Counted from the stretch's first letter, positions 8,043 through 17,544 are shown. The stretch is 64,000 nucleotides of DNA from Streptomyces canus (GCF_030816965.1 NZ_JAUSYQ010000002.1:3133001-3197000), one strand, 5' to 3'. Notes: generated by a model from the letters alone, not told the origin. Numbers and translations: made by a program.

Positions 8043-8966
8043 GTGCTCGTACTCGTCGCTCCCGGCCAGGGCGCCCAGACGCCCGGCTTCCTGACCCCCT
8101 GGCTCGAACTCCCCGGTGCCGCGGACCGCGTCGCCGCGTGGTCCGACGCCATCGGCCTGGACCTTGCCCACTACGGCACACAGGCCGACGCGGACGCCAT
8201 CCGTGACACCGCGGTGGCCCAGCCGCTGCTGGTCGCGGCCGGGATACTGTCCGCCTCGGCACTCGGTGCCATCACCGACATCGCCCCCGGCGCGGTCGCC
8301 GGGCACAGTGTCGGTGAGATCACCGCCGCCGCCTTCGCGGGGGTTCTGGACGACACCGCCGCGCTCACCCTCGTACGCAGGCGGGGTCTGGCCATGGCCG
8401 ACGCCGCCGCGATCACCGAGACGGGCATGTCGGCGCTGCTCGGTGGCGACCCCGAGGTCTCCGTCGCGCACCTGGAGAAGCTGGGTCTGACCCCGGCGAA
8501 CGTCAACGGCGCGGGGCAGATCGTCGCCGCGGGCACGCTGGAGCAGCTCGCCGTCCTGAACGACGACAAGCCCGAGGGCGTCCGCAAGGTCGTCCCGCTC
8601 AAGGTCGCCGGCGCCTTCCACACGCACCACATGGCCCCCGCGGTCGACGCGCTCGCCAAGGCCGCCGCCGACCTGACGCCGGCCGACCCGACGGTCACCT
8701 ACGTCTCCAACAAGGACGGCCAGGCCGTCGCCACCGGCGCCGAGGTGCTGGAGCGACTGGTCGGGCAGGTCGCCAACCCGGTGCGCTGGGACCTGTGCAT
8801 GGAGACGTTCCAGCAGCTCGGCGCCACCGCGTTCATCGAGGTCTCCCCCGGCGGCACGCTGGTCGGCCTCGCCAAGCGCGCGCTGCCCGGCGTCAGGACG
8901 CTGGCACTGAAGACCCCCGAGGACCTCGACGCTGCTCGCGAGCTCATCGCCGAGCACAGTGCCTGA
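8043..8966 (+). CDS. fabD: Malonyl-CoA:ACP transacylase
   Basis: This 307-residue enzyme moves malonyl groups from CoA to acyl carrier protein, supplying the extender for type II fatty-acid (and often polyketide) synthesis. Visible motifs are GQGAQ (8-12), the nucleophile elbow GHSVGE with Ser89, and AFHTHHM with the catalytic His193. GTG 8043 is chosen over GTG 8037 because it gives the usual N-terminus MLVLVAPGQGAQ; AAGAGAGAG lies just upstream. It is the first gene of the fabD-fabH-acpP-fabF operon behind fasR. Confidence 0.95.
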   Translation: MLVLVAPGQGAQTPGFLTPWLELPGAADRVAAWSDAIGLDLAHYGTQADADAIRDTAVAQPLLVAAGILSASALGAITDIAPGAVAGHSVGEITAAAFAGVLDDTAALTLVRRRGLAMADAAAITETGMSALLGGDPEVSVAHLEKLGLTPANVNGAGQIVAAGTLEQLAVLNDDKPEGVRKVVPLKVAGAFHTHHMAPAVDALAKAAADLTPADPTVTYVSNKDGQAVATGAEVLERLVGQVANPVRWDLCMETFQQLGATAFIEVSPGGTLVGLAKRALPGVRTLALKTPEDLDAARELIAEHSA

Positions 8967-8982
8967 GAAGGAGCACGAGAGC

Positions 8983-9978
8983 ATGTCGAAGATCAAGCCC
9001 AGCAAGGGCGCCCCGTACGCGCGCATCCTCGGTGTCGGCGGCTACCGCCCGATCCGGGTCGTGCCGAACGAGGTGATCCTCGAGACGATCGACTCGTCCG
9101 ACGAGTGGATCCGCTCGCGCTCCGGCATCGAGACCCGGCACTGGGCGAACGCCGAGGAGACCGTCGCCGCCATGTCGATCGAGGCGTCCGGCAAGGCGAT
9201 CGCCGACGCCGGGATCTCCGCCGAGCAGATCGGCGGCGTGATCGTCTCGACCGTCTCGCACTTCAAGCAGACCCCGGCCGTGGCGACGGAGATCGCCGAC
9301 AAGCTGGGCACGAACAAGGCCGCCGCCTTCGACATCTCGGCGGGCTGCGCGGGCTTCGGGTACGGCCTCACCCTCGCCAAGGGCATGATCGTCGAGGGCT
9401 CGGCAAAGTACGTACTCGTCATCGGTGTCGAGCGGCTGTCCGACCTGACCGACCTGGAGGACCGCGCCACGGCCTTCCTGTTCGGCGACGGTGCCGGCGC
9501 GGTCGTCGTGGGCCCCTCCCAGGAGCCGGCCATCGGCCCCACCGTCTGGGGCTCCGAGGGCGACAAGTCCGAGACGATCAAGCAGACCGTGCCGTGGACC
9601 GAGTACGACTCCACGGGCAAGTTCCCTGCGATCACGCAGGAAGGCCAGGCGGTGTTCCGCTGGGCCGTGTTCGAGATGGCGAAGGTCGCCCAGCAGGCGC
9701 TGGACGCGGCCGGGATCAGCTCGGACGACCTGGACGTCTTCATTCCCCACCAGGCCAACGAGCGGATCATCGACTCGATGGTGAAGACTCTCAAGCTGCC
9801 GCAGTCCGTCACGGTCGCGCGTGACGTGCGCACCACCGGCAACACCTCGGCCGCCTCGATCCCGCTCGCCATGGAGCGGCTTTTGGCGACCGGCGAGGCG
9901 AAGAGCGGCGACACCGCGCTCGTCATCGGATTCGGGGCGGGTCTCGTCTACGCCGCCACTGTCGTTACCCTCCCCTAG
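8983..9978 (+). CDS. fabH: Beta-ketoacyl-ACP synthase III
   Basis: A 331-residue condensing enzyme that starts fatty acid chains by joining an acyl-CoA starter (in streptomycetes often branched) to malonyl-ACP. The catalytic triad is complete: Cys122 in DISAGCAGF, His256 in FIPHQANER and Asn287 in TTGNTSAAS; the C-terminal GFGAGLVYAA loop is also conserved. ATG 8983 has AAGGAG (8968-8973) 9 nt upstream and starts 16 bp after the fabD stop, consistent with one operon. Confidence 0.96.
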   Translation: MSKIKPSKGAPYARILGVGGYRPIRVVPNEVILETIDSSDEWIRSRSGIETRHWANAEETVAAMSIEASGKAIADAGISAEQIGGVIVSTVSHFKQTPAVATEIADKLGTNKAAAFDISAGCAGFGYGLTLAKGMIVEGSAKYVLVIGVERLSDLTDLEDRATAFLFGDGAGAVVVGPSQEPAIGPTVWGSEGDKSETIKQTVPWTEYDSTGKFPAITQEGQAVFRWAVFEMAKVAQQALDAAGISSDDLDVFIPHQANERIIDSMVKTLKLPQSVTVARDVRTTGNTSAASIPLAMERLLATGEAKSGDTALVIGFGAGLVYAATVVTLP

Positions 9979-10055
9979 GCACTCCGTGCCGGATCACTCG
10001 GTCCGGGACGGGAAGCACTGCCAACCCTCTGGATAAGAAAACGAAGGAGCGCCCA

Positions 10056-10304
10056 ATGGCCGCCACTCAGGAAGAGATCGTCGCCGGTCTTGCCGACATC
10101 GTGAACGAGATCGCCGGCATCCCGGTTGAGGACGTCCAGCTGGACAAGTCCTTCACCGACGACCTGGACGTCGACTCGCTGTCCATGGTCGAGGTCGTCG
10201 TCGCCGCTGAAGAGCGCTTCGACGTCAAGATCCCGGACGACGACGTCAAGAACCTCAAGACGGTCGGCGACGCGACCAACTACATCCTCAAGCACCAGGC
10301 CTGA
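10056..10304 (+). CDS. acpP: Acyl carrier protein of fatty-acid synthase
   Basis: An 82-residue acidic four-helix protein. Ser41 in the DVDSLSMVEVV motif is the site that receives the phosphopantetheine arm, on which all acyl intermediates are carried between FabD, FabH and FabF. The start ATG 10056 follows the sequence ACGAAGGAGCGCCCA, a strong ribosome-binding site, fitting the high expression expected for ACP. A hairpin follows the stop at 10312-10329. Confidence 0.97.
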   Translation: MAATQEEIVAGLADIVNEIAGIPVEDVQLDKSFTDDLDVDSLSMVEVVVAAEERFDVKIPDDDVKNLKTVGDATNYILKHQA

Positions 10305-10311
10305 GTCTCCC

Positions 10312-10329
10312 GGGCTCCGTCCGGAGCCC
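10312..10329 (+). terminator. Hairpin after acpP, possible attenuator or mRNA stabiliser
   Basis: GGGCTCC (10312-10318) pairs with GGAGCCC (10323-10329) around a 4-nt loop just after the acpP stop. There is no U-run and fabF follows in the same direction, so this is more likely to tune ACP versus FabF levels (partial termination or 3'-end protection) than to end the operon. Confidence 0.4.
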
Positions 10330-10405
10330 TCCAGGCCGGACGTGCCGGCCCCGCCACCCGGCGGTGGCGCCGCTTAATCCTCGTAACGTTGGAGAAAGAT
10401 TTCCC

Positions 10406-11677
10406 GTGAGCCCGACCAATCGCACCGTGGTCGTCACCGGTATCGGCGCAACCACACCGCTGGGTGGCGACGCAGCCTCTACCTGGGAGGGTCTGGTCGC
10501 CGGCAAGTCCGGCGTCAAGCCCCTGGAGCAGGAGTGGGCCGCCGACCAGGCGGTCCGTATCGCGGCGCCCGTCGCCGTGGAGCCGACCGAGGTCATTCCG
10601 CGGCCGCAGGCCCGGCGCCTCGACCGTTCGGCGCAGTTCGCGCTGGTCGCCGCCAAGGAGGCGTGGGCCGACGCGGGCTTCGAGGGCAAGGCCGGGGAGG
10701 ACCGCAACGTCGACCCGGACCGCCTCGGCGCCGTCATCGCCTCCGGCATCGGCGGGGTGACGACCCTCCTCGACCAGTACGACGTGCTGAAGGAGAAGGG
10801 CGTCCGGCGCGTCTCCCCGCACACCGTTCCCATGCTGATGCCGAACGGCCCCTCGGCCAACGTGGGCCTGCTCGTGGGCGCCCGTGCGGGCGTGCACACG
10901 CCGGTCTCCGCGTGCGCCTCGGGTGCCGAGGCCATCGGCTACGCCATCGAGATGATCCGCACCGGCCGCGCCGACATCGTCGTCGCGGGGGGCACGGAGG
11001 CGGCGATCCACCCGCTGCCCATCGCCGCGTTCGGCAACATGATGGCGATGTCCAAGAACAACGACGATCCGCAGGGCGCCTCGCGTCCCTACGACATCGG
11101 CCGTGACGGCTTCGTCCTCGGCGAGGGCGCGGGGGTGATCGTCCTCGAGTCCGCGGAGCACGCGGCCAAGCGCGGGGCGCGGGTCTACGCCGAGGCGGTC
11201 GGTCAGGGCATCTCCGCCGACAGCCACGACATCGTGCAGCCCGAGCCGGAAGGGCGGGGCATCTCGGCCGCCCTTCAGCACCTGCTCGAGAACACCGACC
11301 TGAACCCGGCGGAGATCGTGCACGTGAACGCGCACGCGACGTCGACTCCGGCCGGTGACATCGCCGAGCTCAAGGCGCTGCGGAAGGTGTTCGGCGACGA
11401 CGCCGACCACATGGCCGTGTCCGCCACCAAGTCGATGACCGGTCACCTGCTGGGTGGCGCGGGCGGCGTGGAGACGGTCGCGACGGTGCTCGCCCTGTAC
11501 CACCGGGTGGCTCCGCCGACCATCAACGTCGAGAACCTCGACCCGGAGGCGGAGGCCAACGCCGACGTCGTCCGCGGCGAGGCCCGCAAGCTGCCCGTGG
11601 ACGGCCGTATCGCCGCGCTGAACGACTCGTTCGGGTTCGGTGGGCACAACGTGGTACTGGCGTTCCGTACCGTCTGA
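10406..11677 (+). CDS. fabF: Beta-ketoacyl-ACP synthase II
   Basis: A 423-residue elongating condensing enzyme. The Cys-His-His triad is Cys170 (PVSACASGAEA), His310 (NAHATSTPAGD) and His347 (KSMTGHLLGGAGG). It extends acyl-ACP with malonyl-ACP. GTG 10406 is preceded by GGAGAAAG (10391-10398) at good spacing; the open frame further upstream lacks such a site. It is last in the fab operon and is followed by a strong terminator at 11700-11724. Confidence 0.95.
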   Translation: MSPTNRTVVVTGIGATTPLGGDAASTWEGLVAGKSGVKPLEQEWAADQAVRIAAPVAVEPTEVIPRPQARRLDRSAQFALVAAKEAWADAGFEGKAGEDRNVDPDRLGAVIASGIGGVTTLLDQYDVLKEKGVRRVSPHTVPMLMPNGPSANVGLLVGARAGVHTPVSACASGAEAIGYAIEMIRTGRADIVVAGGTEAAIHPLPIAAFGNMMAMSKNNDDPQGASRPYDIGRDGFVLGEGAGVIVLESAEHAAKRGARVYAEAVGQGISADSHDIVQPEPEGRGISAALQHLLENTDLNPAEIVHVNAHATSTPAGDIAELKALRKVFGDDADHMAVSATKSMTGHLLGGAGGVETVATVLALYHRVAPPTINVENLDPEAEANADVVRGEARKLPVDGRIAALNDSFGFGGHNVVLAFRTV

Positions 11678-11699
11678 GAATCGCTGGTACGTAGCTGAA

Positions 11700-11724
11700 G
11701 GCCCCCACCGGCCGGTGGGGGCCC
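11700..11724 (+). terminator. Terminator of the fab operon
   Basis: A perfect GC-rich stem: GGCCCCCACCGG folds back on CCGGTGGGGGCC with almost no loop, 22 bp after the fabF stop. It sits between two convergent genes (fabF and the DUF3145 gene, whose stop is at 11743), and the symmetric stem could serve both. Confidence 0.8.
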
Positions 11725-11742
11725 TTCACGTGTGCGGAGGAC

Positions 11743-12237
11743 TCAGACGACCTGGTGCAGCCAGCGGACCGGGGCGCCCTCACCGGCGTACCTGAAGGGC
11801 TCCAGTTCGTCGTCCCAGGGCTTGCCGAGGAGCTTGGCCAGCTCGGCTTCCAGGTCCGTCTCCCCGCGCTGCGAGCGGGTCAGGGCCGCGCGCAGGCGGT
11901 CCTCCGGGATCAGGATGTCGCCGTGGATGCCGGTGACGGCGTGGAAGATGCCCAGTTCCGGGGTGCAGCTGTAGCGCTCGCCCTCGGCGGTGGGGCAGGG
12001 CTCGGCCGTGACCTCGAAGCGCAGCAGGTGCCAGCCTCTGAGGGCCGACGCGAGCTTGGACGCCGTGCCCGCCTCGCCCTTCCAGGAGAACTCCGAGCGC
12101 CAGGTGCCCGGTGCGGCCGGCTGCCGGATCCAGTCGAGGTTGACGCGCGTGCCGAGCACCCCGGCGACGGCCCACTCGACGTGCGGGCACAGCGCGCGCG
12201 GCGCGGAGTGCACGTACAGAACTCCACGTGTCGTCAC
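11743..12237 (-). CDS. DUF3145 domain protein
   Basis: A 164-residue conserved actinobacterial protein of unknown function. The beginning MTTRGVLYVHSAPRALCPHVEWA and the phrases LRGWHLLRFEVTAEPC and YSCTPELGIFHAVTGIHGD are hallmarks of DUF3145, which typically lies beside fabF in streptomycetes, as here. It is predicted to be soluble with no signal peptide. It converges on fabF across the terminator. Confidence 0.85.
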   Translation of the reverse strand: MTTRGVLYVHSAPRALCPHVEWAVAGVLGTRVNLDWIRQPAAPGTWRSEFSWKGEAGTASKLASALRGWHLLRFEVTAEPCPTAEGERYSCTPELGIFHAVTGIHGDILIPEDRLRAALTRSQRGETDLEAELAKLLGKPWDDELEPFRYAGEGAPVRWLHQVV

Positions 12238-12488
12238 CGGGACCTCCGGGCAGAGCGGGACAAGTCTTGCTGGCCGGCATGGCGGCGATGCCGGCCAGCC
12301 ACGTTGATGGCGAGGCTACCGTGCGGCAGCGCAAGGAGTGTGACGTACCGTCGGTCCCAGTGCCCCGAAACGCCCGCCATTCACCCGGCAGGACGCTAGT
12401 ACGGGTGTCGATCGTTCCCTCGCGGTCACCGGGAACTCTCATGCGTTGTTATGAGAGGACCATCATTTTCACGAGGGGAACACCACGG

Positions 12489-13373
12489 ATGCGCAAGCAG
12501 GGCCCCCGTTCACGGGCCGTCGTCGCCGTCCTGACGGCGGCTCTCCTGGGCGTCGCCGGGTGTGACGCGGTGGGGGGCGACTCGGCGGGACCCACCCAGA
12601 AGGCCAAACCCTCACCGAAGCCCACTCCGGCGTGGGACAGCAGCCCGGCTTCGGTAGCCGCTGTCGGCGACTCCATCACGCGCGGTTTCGACGCCTGCGG
12701 GATCCTGAAGGACTGCCCCGACGTGTCCTGGGCCACCGGCGCCAGCACCCAGGTCGACTCTCTCGCCGTACGGCTGCTGGGGCGGGCGAAGGCGGCCGAG
12801 CGCAGCTGGAACTACGCGGTGTCCGGGGCGCGGATGGCCGATCTGTCCACGCAGATGGCACAGGCGGCGGCGCGGACGCCCGCTCTGGTGACGGTGATGG
12901 TGGGCGCCAACGACGCCTGCCGGGACTCCACGGCGGCGATGACCTCGGTGTCGGAGTTCCGGTCCGGCTTCGAGGACGCGCTGAGCGTGCTGCGCAAGCA
13001 GGCGCCCAAGGCGCAGGTGTACGTGGCGAGCGTGCCGAACCTCAAGCGGCTGTGGTCCGAGGGCCGCGCCAATCCGCTGGGCAAGCAGGTGTGGAAGCTG
13101 GGCGTGTGTCCGTCGATGCTGGCCGACGCGGACGCCCTGGACGCGGCGGCGACCGAGCGGCGGGACACCGTGCAGGAGCGGGTGGAGGCCTACAACTCCG
13201 TACTGAAGGAGGTGTGCGCCAAGGACGAGCACTGCCGGTACGACGGAGGGGCGGTGTACGACTACCGGTTCGGCACCGATCAGCTCAGCCACTGGGACTG
13301 GTTCCACCCGAGTGTGAACGGACAGGCGCGTCTGGCGGAGATCGCGTACCGCAAGGTCAGGTCCGTGACCTAA
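12489..13373 (+). CDS. Secreted SGNH/GDSL hydrolase lipoprotein
   Basis: A 294-residue lipoprotein: a basic N-terminus, a hydrophobic stretch and the lipobox LLGVAGC (lipidation near Cys25), followed by a Lys/Pro-rich tether. The hydrolase domain has block I AVGDSITRG (nucleophile Ser), a block III-like VMVGANDAC and block V DWFHPSVNGQ (catalytic Asp and His), so it should be an esterase or lipase on the cell surface. ATG 12489 follows GAGGGG (12473-12478). The 250 bp before it (12238-12488) hold only this promoter region; I see no other gene there. Confidence 0.85.
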   Translation: MRKQGPRSRAVVAVLTAALLGVAGCDAVGGDSAGPTQKAKPSPKPTPAWDSSPASVAAVGDSITRGFDACGILKDCPDVSWATGASTQVDSLAVRLLGRAKAAERSWNYAVSGARMADLSTQMAQAAARTPALVTVMVGANDACRDSTAAMTSVSEFRSGFEDALSVLRKQAPKAQVYVASVPNLKRLWSEGRANPLGKQVWKLGVCPSMLADADALDAAATERRDTVQERVEAYNSVLKEVCAKDEHCRYDGGAVYDYRFGTDQLSHWDWFHPSVNGQARLAEIAYRKVRSVT

Positions 13374-13383
13374 AGTTCCGCAC

Positions 13384-14355
13384 ATGAACGAACTCTTCGC
13401 CACACTTCCCGACGGCACCCCGGTTCACCGCTGGACCCTGGAGCGCGCGGGCGTCCGCGTGCGGATCCTGTCGTACGGCGGGATCGTGCAGTCGGTCGAG
13501 GTTCCGGACCGGGACGGGCGGACGGCGGACGTGGTGCTGGGGTTCGCCGAGCTGGACGGATATCTGGAGCACTCCGGTCCGTATCTCGGCGCCTTCATCG
13601 GGCGGTACGCGAACCGGATCGCGGGCGGCCGCTTCGAGCTCGACGGGCTGACCTACGCCCTCGCCCCCAACAACGCGCCCAACTCCCTGCACGGCGGCGA
13701 GCGCGGCTTCGACAAACGGGTGTGGGACATGGAGCCGGCCGGCGAGCACGGGGTGCGGCTGAGCCGGGTCAGCGCGCACGGCGAGGAGGGCTTCCCGGGG
13801 CGCCTGGAGGTCTCGGGGACGTACAGCCTGGACGAGTCGGGCGCGCTGCGGATCTCGTACGAGGCGGTCACCGACGCGCCGACGATCGTCAACCTGACCA
13901 ACCACAGCTACTTCAACCTGGCCGGCTCCGGGAACGCGGGCGGGCACGAACTGCGCATCGCCGCCTCGCGGTTCACCCCGGTCGACGCCGATCTGATCCC
14001 GACCGGGATCGAGGAGGTCGCGGACACCCGCTTCGACTTCCGTCGGACGCGCAAGGTCGGCGCGGACTACGACCACAACTTCGTGCTCGACAAGGGGATC
14101 ACCGAAGGGGCCGTCGAGGTCGCCGAGTTGTCCGACCCCGCATCCGGCCGGGTGCTGACGGTGGCGACCACCGAGCCGGGGCTCCAGCTGTACACCGCGG
14201 ACCATCTGCCCGAGCCCTTCGCGCCCGGCGACGGCATCGCGCTGGAGACCCAGCACTTCCCCGACTCCCCGAACCGGCCGGAGTTCCCGAGCACGGTGCT
14301 GCGGCCGGGAGAGACCTACCGCTCGGAGACGGTCTACGGATTCACGAGCCGGTAG
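13384..14355 (+). CDS. galM: Aldose 1-epimerase (mutarotase)
   Basis: A 323-residue galactose mutarotase-like enzyme that interconverts the alpha and beta anomers of aldoses. Conserved features are the N-terminal SYGGIVQSVEVPDRDG, GRYANRIAGGRFELDG, NSLHGGERGFDKRVWD (catalytic His), NLTNHSYFNLAG and the C-terminal LETQHFPDSPN (catalytic Glu). It starts 10 bp after the lipoprotein gene and ends at a terminator. A second, similar gene lies at 48376 in the sugar island. Confidence 0.92.
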   Translation: MNELFATLPDGTPVHRWTLERAGVRVRILSYGGIVQSVEVPDRDGRTADVVLGFAELDGYLEHSGPYLGAFIGRYANRIAGGRFELDGLTYALAPNNAPNSLHGGERGFDKRVWDMEPAGEHGVRLSRVSAHGEEGFPGRLEVSGTYSLDESGALRISYEAVTDAPTIVNLTNHSYFNLAGSGNAGGHELRIAASRFTPVDADLIPTGIEEVADTRFDFRRTRKVGADYDHNFVLDKGITEGAVEVAELSDPASGRVLTVATTEPGLQLYTADHLPEPFAPGDGIALETQHFPDSPNRPEFPSTVLRPGETYRSETVYGFTSR

Positions 14356-14364
14356 ACACGCACG

Positions 14365-14400
14365 AGCCCCGGCCCAGGGGTCAGGTCCCGGGCCGGGGCT
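14365..14400. terminator. Terminator between galM and the beta-glucosidase gene
   Basis: AGCCCCGGCCC (14365-14375) is perfectly complementary to GGGCCGGGGCT (14390-14400), with a 14-nt loop. It lies between convergent genes and may act for both strands. Confidence 0.8.
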
Positions 14401-14428
14401 GCTTGTGTGAGGGCTGTGCCCTCTCGGA

Positions 14429-16858
14429 TCAGACGTTAATCGTCGCGGTGACCCGGCGGTCGCCGATCGAGCGCCCCACCTGGATTTCGTACGAACCCTT
14501 CACATACGACCACGATGAGGTCTTCTCGTCCCAGATCTCGAAGGCCCGGCGCGGGATCTCCACGGTGACCTCGACGCTCTCGCCGGGACCGGCCGCGGTC
14601 CCCGCGAATCCTGCGAGCCGACGGGCCGGGCGCTCGGCGTCGGGTCCGGCGGGCGCCAGGTAGACCTGGACGACCTCACGGCCCGCGCGGGAACCGGAGT
14701 TGCGCAGCCGGACCCGGACGGTGGTGCCGCGGACCTCGACGGACTCGTAGGTCCAGTCGGTGTAGCCGAGGCCGTGGCCGAAGGGGTAGGCCGGGGTGCG
14801 GCGCTCCTTCTCCCAGGCCGCGTATCCGATGAACGCGCCCTCGTCGTAAGGGAGTTCACCGGCCTCCGGAGCGACCCGGGTGACCGGGGCGTCGGCCAGG
14901 GAGCCCCAGGTGGTGGGGAGGCGGCCGCCGGGCTCGTGGGCGCCGGTCAGCACGTCGGCGAGGGCCGCGCCCCCTTCCTGCCCTGGGAACCAGCTGAACA
15001 GGACGGCGGCGACGTCCTCGCGCCACGGCAGCTCCACCGGGGAGCCGGAGTTGACGACCACAACGGTGTTCGGGTTGGCGGCGGCGACCGCGCGGACCAG
15101 CTCGTCCTGGCGGCCCGGGAGCGCGAGGTCCTTCCGGTCGTAGCCTTCGGACTCGACGCGCTCGGTGGTGGCGACCACGACGACGGCCGTGTCGGCGTGC
15201 CGCGCCGCCTCGACGGCCTCGGCGATCAGTTCGTCGGGGTCGCGCCGTGGGTCCTGGTGGGCGAGGGAGAACGTGACGACCTTCATCGGGACGTCCTCGG
15301 GGAGGACGACGACGTGGGTGAGGGAGATCTCGACCGGCTCGCCCGCGGTCAGTTCGACCTGGGCGCGGGGCTCGGGGGCGCCGAAGAAGGTGACGAAGGG
15401 GTCGTCCTTGTCGGTGCGCTGGACGTCGTCGTAGTACGTCGTGCCGTCGACGACCAGCTGGAAGGCGCCGAGTCCCTTGATGCCGAAGGTGTGGGTGCCG
15501 CTCTCGCGCGGGGTGAAGGTGCCCGTCAACTCGACGGTGTGCAGCCGGTCGTGGGTGACGCCCTCGGGGAGGTCCGAACCCATCCACTGGATCTGGCCGT
15601 TGGGCACGGGGGCCGTTCCGATGACCTCGCCGTTCACGTCCCGGCAGACCGCTTCGAGGCTGAATCCCTTGTCGGCGACGGCGAGTTCGGTGTTGGGGTC
15701 GGCGCCGACGGCGTAGCTGAGGGTGCCCTCGGGGAGGGCGGCGGCGAGGCCGTCGAGCGGGGAGACGATCCGGTCCGGGAAGACGGTGGCGGAGCCGCCG
15801 CCGAGGACGCGGGCGTCGCGGGCGGCGGCGCCGATGAGGGCGACCGTGCCGGCCTTCAGCGGGAGCGCGCCCTGGTTGCGCACCAGCACGAAGGAGCGGC
15901 GGGCGATCTCGCGGGCCAGTCCGATGCCGTCGACGGTCTCCGGAAGCTCGGTGACGACGGGTTCGGCACCGTCCAGGATGCCGACGCGGGCGGCGAGCCG
16001 CAGCACATTGCGTACGGCCGTGTCGACCGCGCTCTCCTCGACCCGGCCGTCCCGGACGGCCTGGGCGAGGGCCTCGCCGTAGACGGTCGTCGGACCGGGC
16101 ATGGCGACGTCGAGGCCGCCCTCGATGGCGCCCTCGGTGGAGCGGGCGGCCATCCAGTCGGAGACGTTGTAGCCGTCGAATCCCCATTCACCGCGCAGGA
16201 CCTCGTTGACCAGGTAGTGGTGCTCGGTCATCGTCGTGCCGTTGACCGTGTTGTAGGCGGTCATGATGCCCCACGGGTGGGCGTTCTCGACGATGAGCTC
16301 GAAGGGAGCCAGGTACAGCTCGCGCAGGGCGCGTTCGGAGACCAGGTTGTTCACCGTGAAGCGGTCGGTCTCGGCGTCGTTGGCGACGAAGTGCTTGACG
16401 GTGGTGCCGACACCGCCCTCCTGTACCCCGGTGACGTACCCGGCGCCGATCCGTCCGGTCAGATACGGGTCCTCGCTGTAGGCCTCGAAGTGGCGGCCGC
16501 CGAGCGGGGAGCGGTGGAGGTTGACGGTGGGGGCGAGGAGGACGTGGACGCCCTTGCGGCGGGCCTCCTGGGCGAGCAGCACGCCTGCGCGGCGGGCGAG
16601 TTCCGGGTCCCAGGTGGCGGCCAGCGCGGTCGGGGAGGGCAGGGCGATCGACGGGTCGTCGGCGCTCCAGCGCACGCCCCGGACACCGATCGGGCCGTCC
16701 GACATGACGAGGGAGTCCAGGCCGATCTCGGAGAGCGCGGGCAGGCTCCACATGTCCTGGCCTGCCAGGAGCCTTGCCTTGGCATCGAGGTCGAGTCCGG
16801 CCAGCGCCGCCTCGACGGCCGCCTCGCGGGCCTGGTCGGCGGGAGTGGGTGCCGCCAT
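14429..16858 (-). CDS. Glycoside hydrolase family 3 beta-glucosidase with PA14 insert
   Basis: An 809-residue cytoplasmic (no signal peptide) GH3 enzyme. The N-terminal barrel holds the KH motif (K155-H156) and the nucleophile Asp234 in NVSDWMAA. The alpha/beta sandwich domain follows, interrupted at about residues 390-540 by a PA14 sugar-binding domain (FTPRESGTHTFGIKGLG), and a fibronectin III-like domain ends the protein. Such enzymes cleave short beta-glucosides imported by the cell. ATG 16858 has GAGGAGG 6-7 nt upstream. It is divergent from a TetR regulator that may control it. Confidence 0.92.
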   Translation of the reverse strand: MAAPTPADQAREAAVEAALAGLDLDAKARLLAGQDMWSLPALSEIGLDSLVMSDGPIGVRGVRWSADDPSIALPSPTALAATWDPELARRAGVLLAQEARRKGVHVLLAPTVNLHRSPLGGRHFEAYSEDPYLTGRIGAGYVTGVQEGGVGTTVKHFVANDAETDRFTVNNLVSERALRELYLAPFELIVENAHPWGIMTAYNTVNGTTMTEHHYLVNEVLRGEWGFDGYNVSDWMAARSTEGAIEGGLDVAMPGPTTVYGEALAQAVRDGRVEESAVDTAVRNVLRLAARVGILDGAEPVVTELPETVDGIGLAREIARRSFVLVRNQGALPLKAGTVALIGAAARDARVLGGGSATVFPDRIVSPLDGLAAALPEGTLSYAVGADPNTELAVADKGFSLEAVCRDVNGEVIGTAPVPNGQIQWMGSDLPEGVTHDRLHTVELTGTFTPRESGTHTFGIKGLGAFQLVVDGTTYYDDVQRTDKDDPFVTFFGAPEPRAQVELTAGEPVEISLTHVVVLPEDVPMKVVTFSLAHQDPRRDPDELIAEAVEAARHADTAVVVVATTERVESEGYDRKDLALPGRQDELVRAVAAANPNTVVVVNSGSPVELPWREDVAAVLFSWFPGQEGGAALADVLTGAHEPGGRLPTTWGSLADAPVTRVAPEAGELPYDEGAFIGYAAWEKERRTPAYPFGHGLGYTDWTYESVEVRGTTVRVRLRNSGSRAGREVVQVYLAPAGPDAERPARRLAGFAGTAAGPGESVEVTVEIPRRAFEIWDEKTSSWSYVKGSYEIQVGRSIGDRRVTATINV

Positions 16859-16980
16859 GACGGTGCCTCCTCGTTGAAGTCCGTGCGGGTCCTCTCATCG
16901 TGCATCGATTACCTGGCAAGTGGTAGGTTTCGTTATACGGCTGTTACATTGGGGTTCTCGGGATGTCGTACGGTGACGCC

Positions 16981-17544
16981 ATGAGCGCCAGGACCAGAAG
17001 CGAGGAGCGCCGGGCCGAGATCGTCCGTGCGGCCCTGGAGGTCATCGCCGAGCGCGGCTACCGGGGCGCGAGCCTGGCCGCGGTGGCCGAGCGGGTCGGG
17101 CTGACCCAGCAGGGGCTGCTGCACCACTTCCCGACGAAGGACGCGCTGCTGGTCGCGGTGCTGGAGGAGCGGGACAAGTGGGACGCGGTGCCGAACGGCA
17201 GCTGGCGGGTCGACCTGCTCGTCTCCCTCGTCGAGTACAACGCGATGCGGCCGGGGATCATCCAGACCTTCTCGGCGCTGCTCGGCGAGAGCGTGACGGA
17301 CGGCCATCCGGCACGGGAGTACTTCACCGACCGATACGCCCGGGTGCGCGCGTCGATGACGGTGGCCCTCCGCGCCGAGTACGGCGACCGGCTCCCCAAC
17401 GGGCTGAGCCCCGAACGCACCGCGCCACTGCTGGTCGCGGTCATGGACGGCCTGCAGTACCAGTGGCTGCTGGACCCCGAGTCGGTGGACATGCCCGGGG
17501 CGTTCCGGGACTTTCTGCGACTGCTGGGCGAGACGGCGGAGTGA
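16981..17544 (+). CDS. TetR family transcriptional regulator
   Basis: A 187-residue regulator with an N-terminal TetR helix-turn-helix (AALEVIAERGYRGASLAAVA, GLTQQGLLHHFPTKDALLVA). It faces away from the GH3 beta-glucosidase gene across 122 bp, so it probably represses that gene and itself. ATG 16981 is preferred over ATG 16963 because TACGGT (16969-16974) would be the -10 box, making a leaderless message; the upstream ATG would lie before this promoter. Confidence 0.87.
   Translation: MSARTRSEERRAEIVRAALEVIAERGYRGASLAAVAERVGLTQQGLLHHFPTKDALLVAVLEERDKWDAVPNGSWRVDLLVSLVEYNAMRPGIIQTFSALLGESVTDGHPAREYFTDRYARVRASMTVALRAEYGDRLPNGLSPERTAPLLVAVMDGLQYQWLLDPESVDMPGAFRDFLRLLGETAE

Noticed and set aside
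6667..8262. Upstream extension of the pirin gene to 749 codons
   Set aside because: The extension is antisense to fasR; the conserved pirin N-terminus begins right after GTG 6666.
8025..9026. Minus-strand frame opposite fabD
   Set aside because: It is the complement of fabD, which has all catalytic motifs.
14774..16984. Open frame of 736 codons on the plus strand across the GH3 gene
   Set aside because: It is the complement of the beta-glucosidase, whose domains and catalytic residues are clear; the product is a Gly/Val/Asp-rich shadow without family features.
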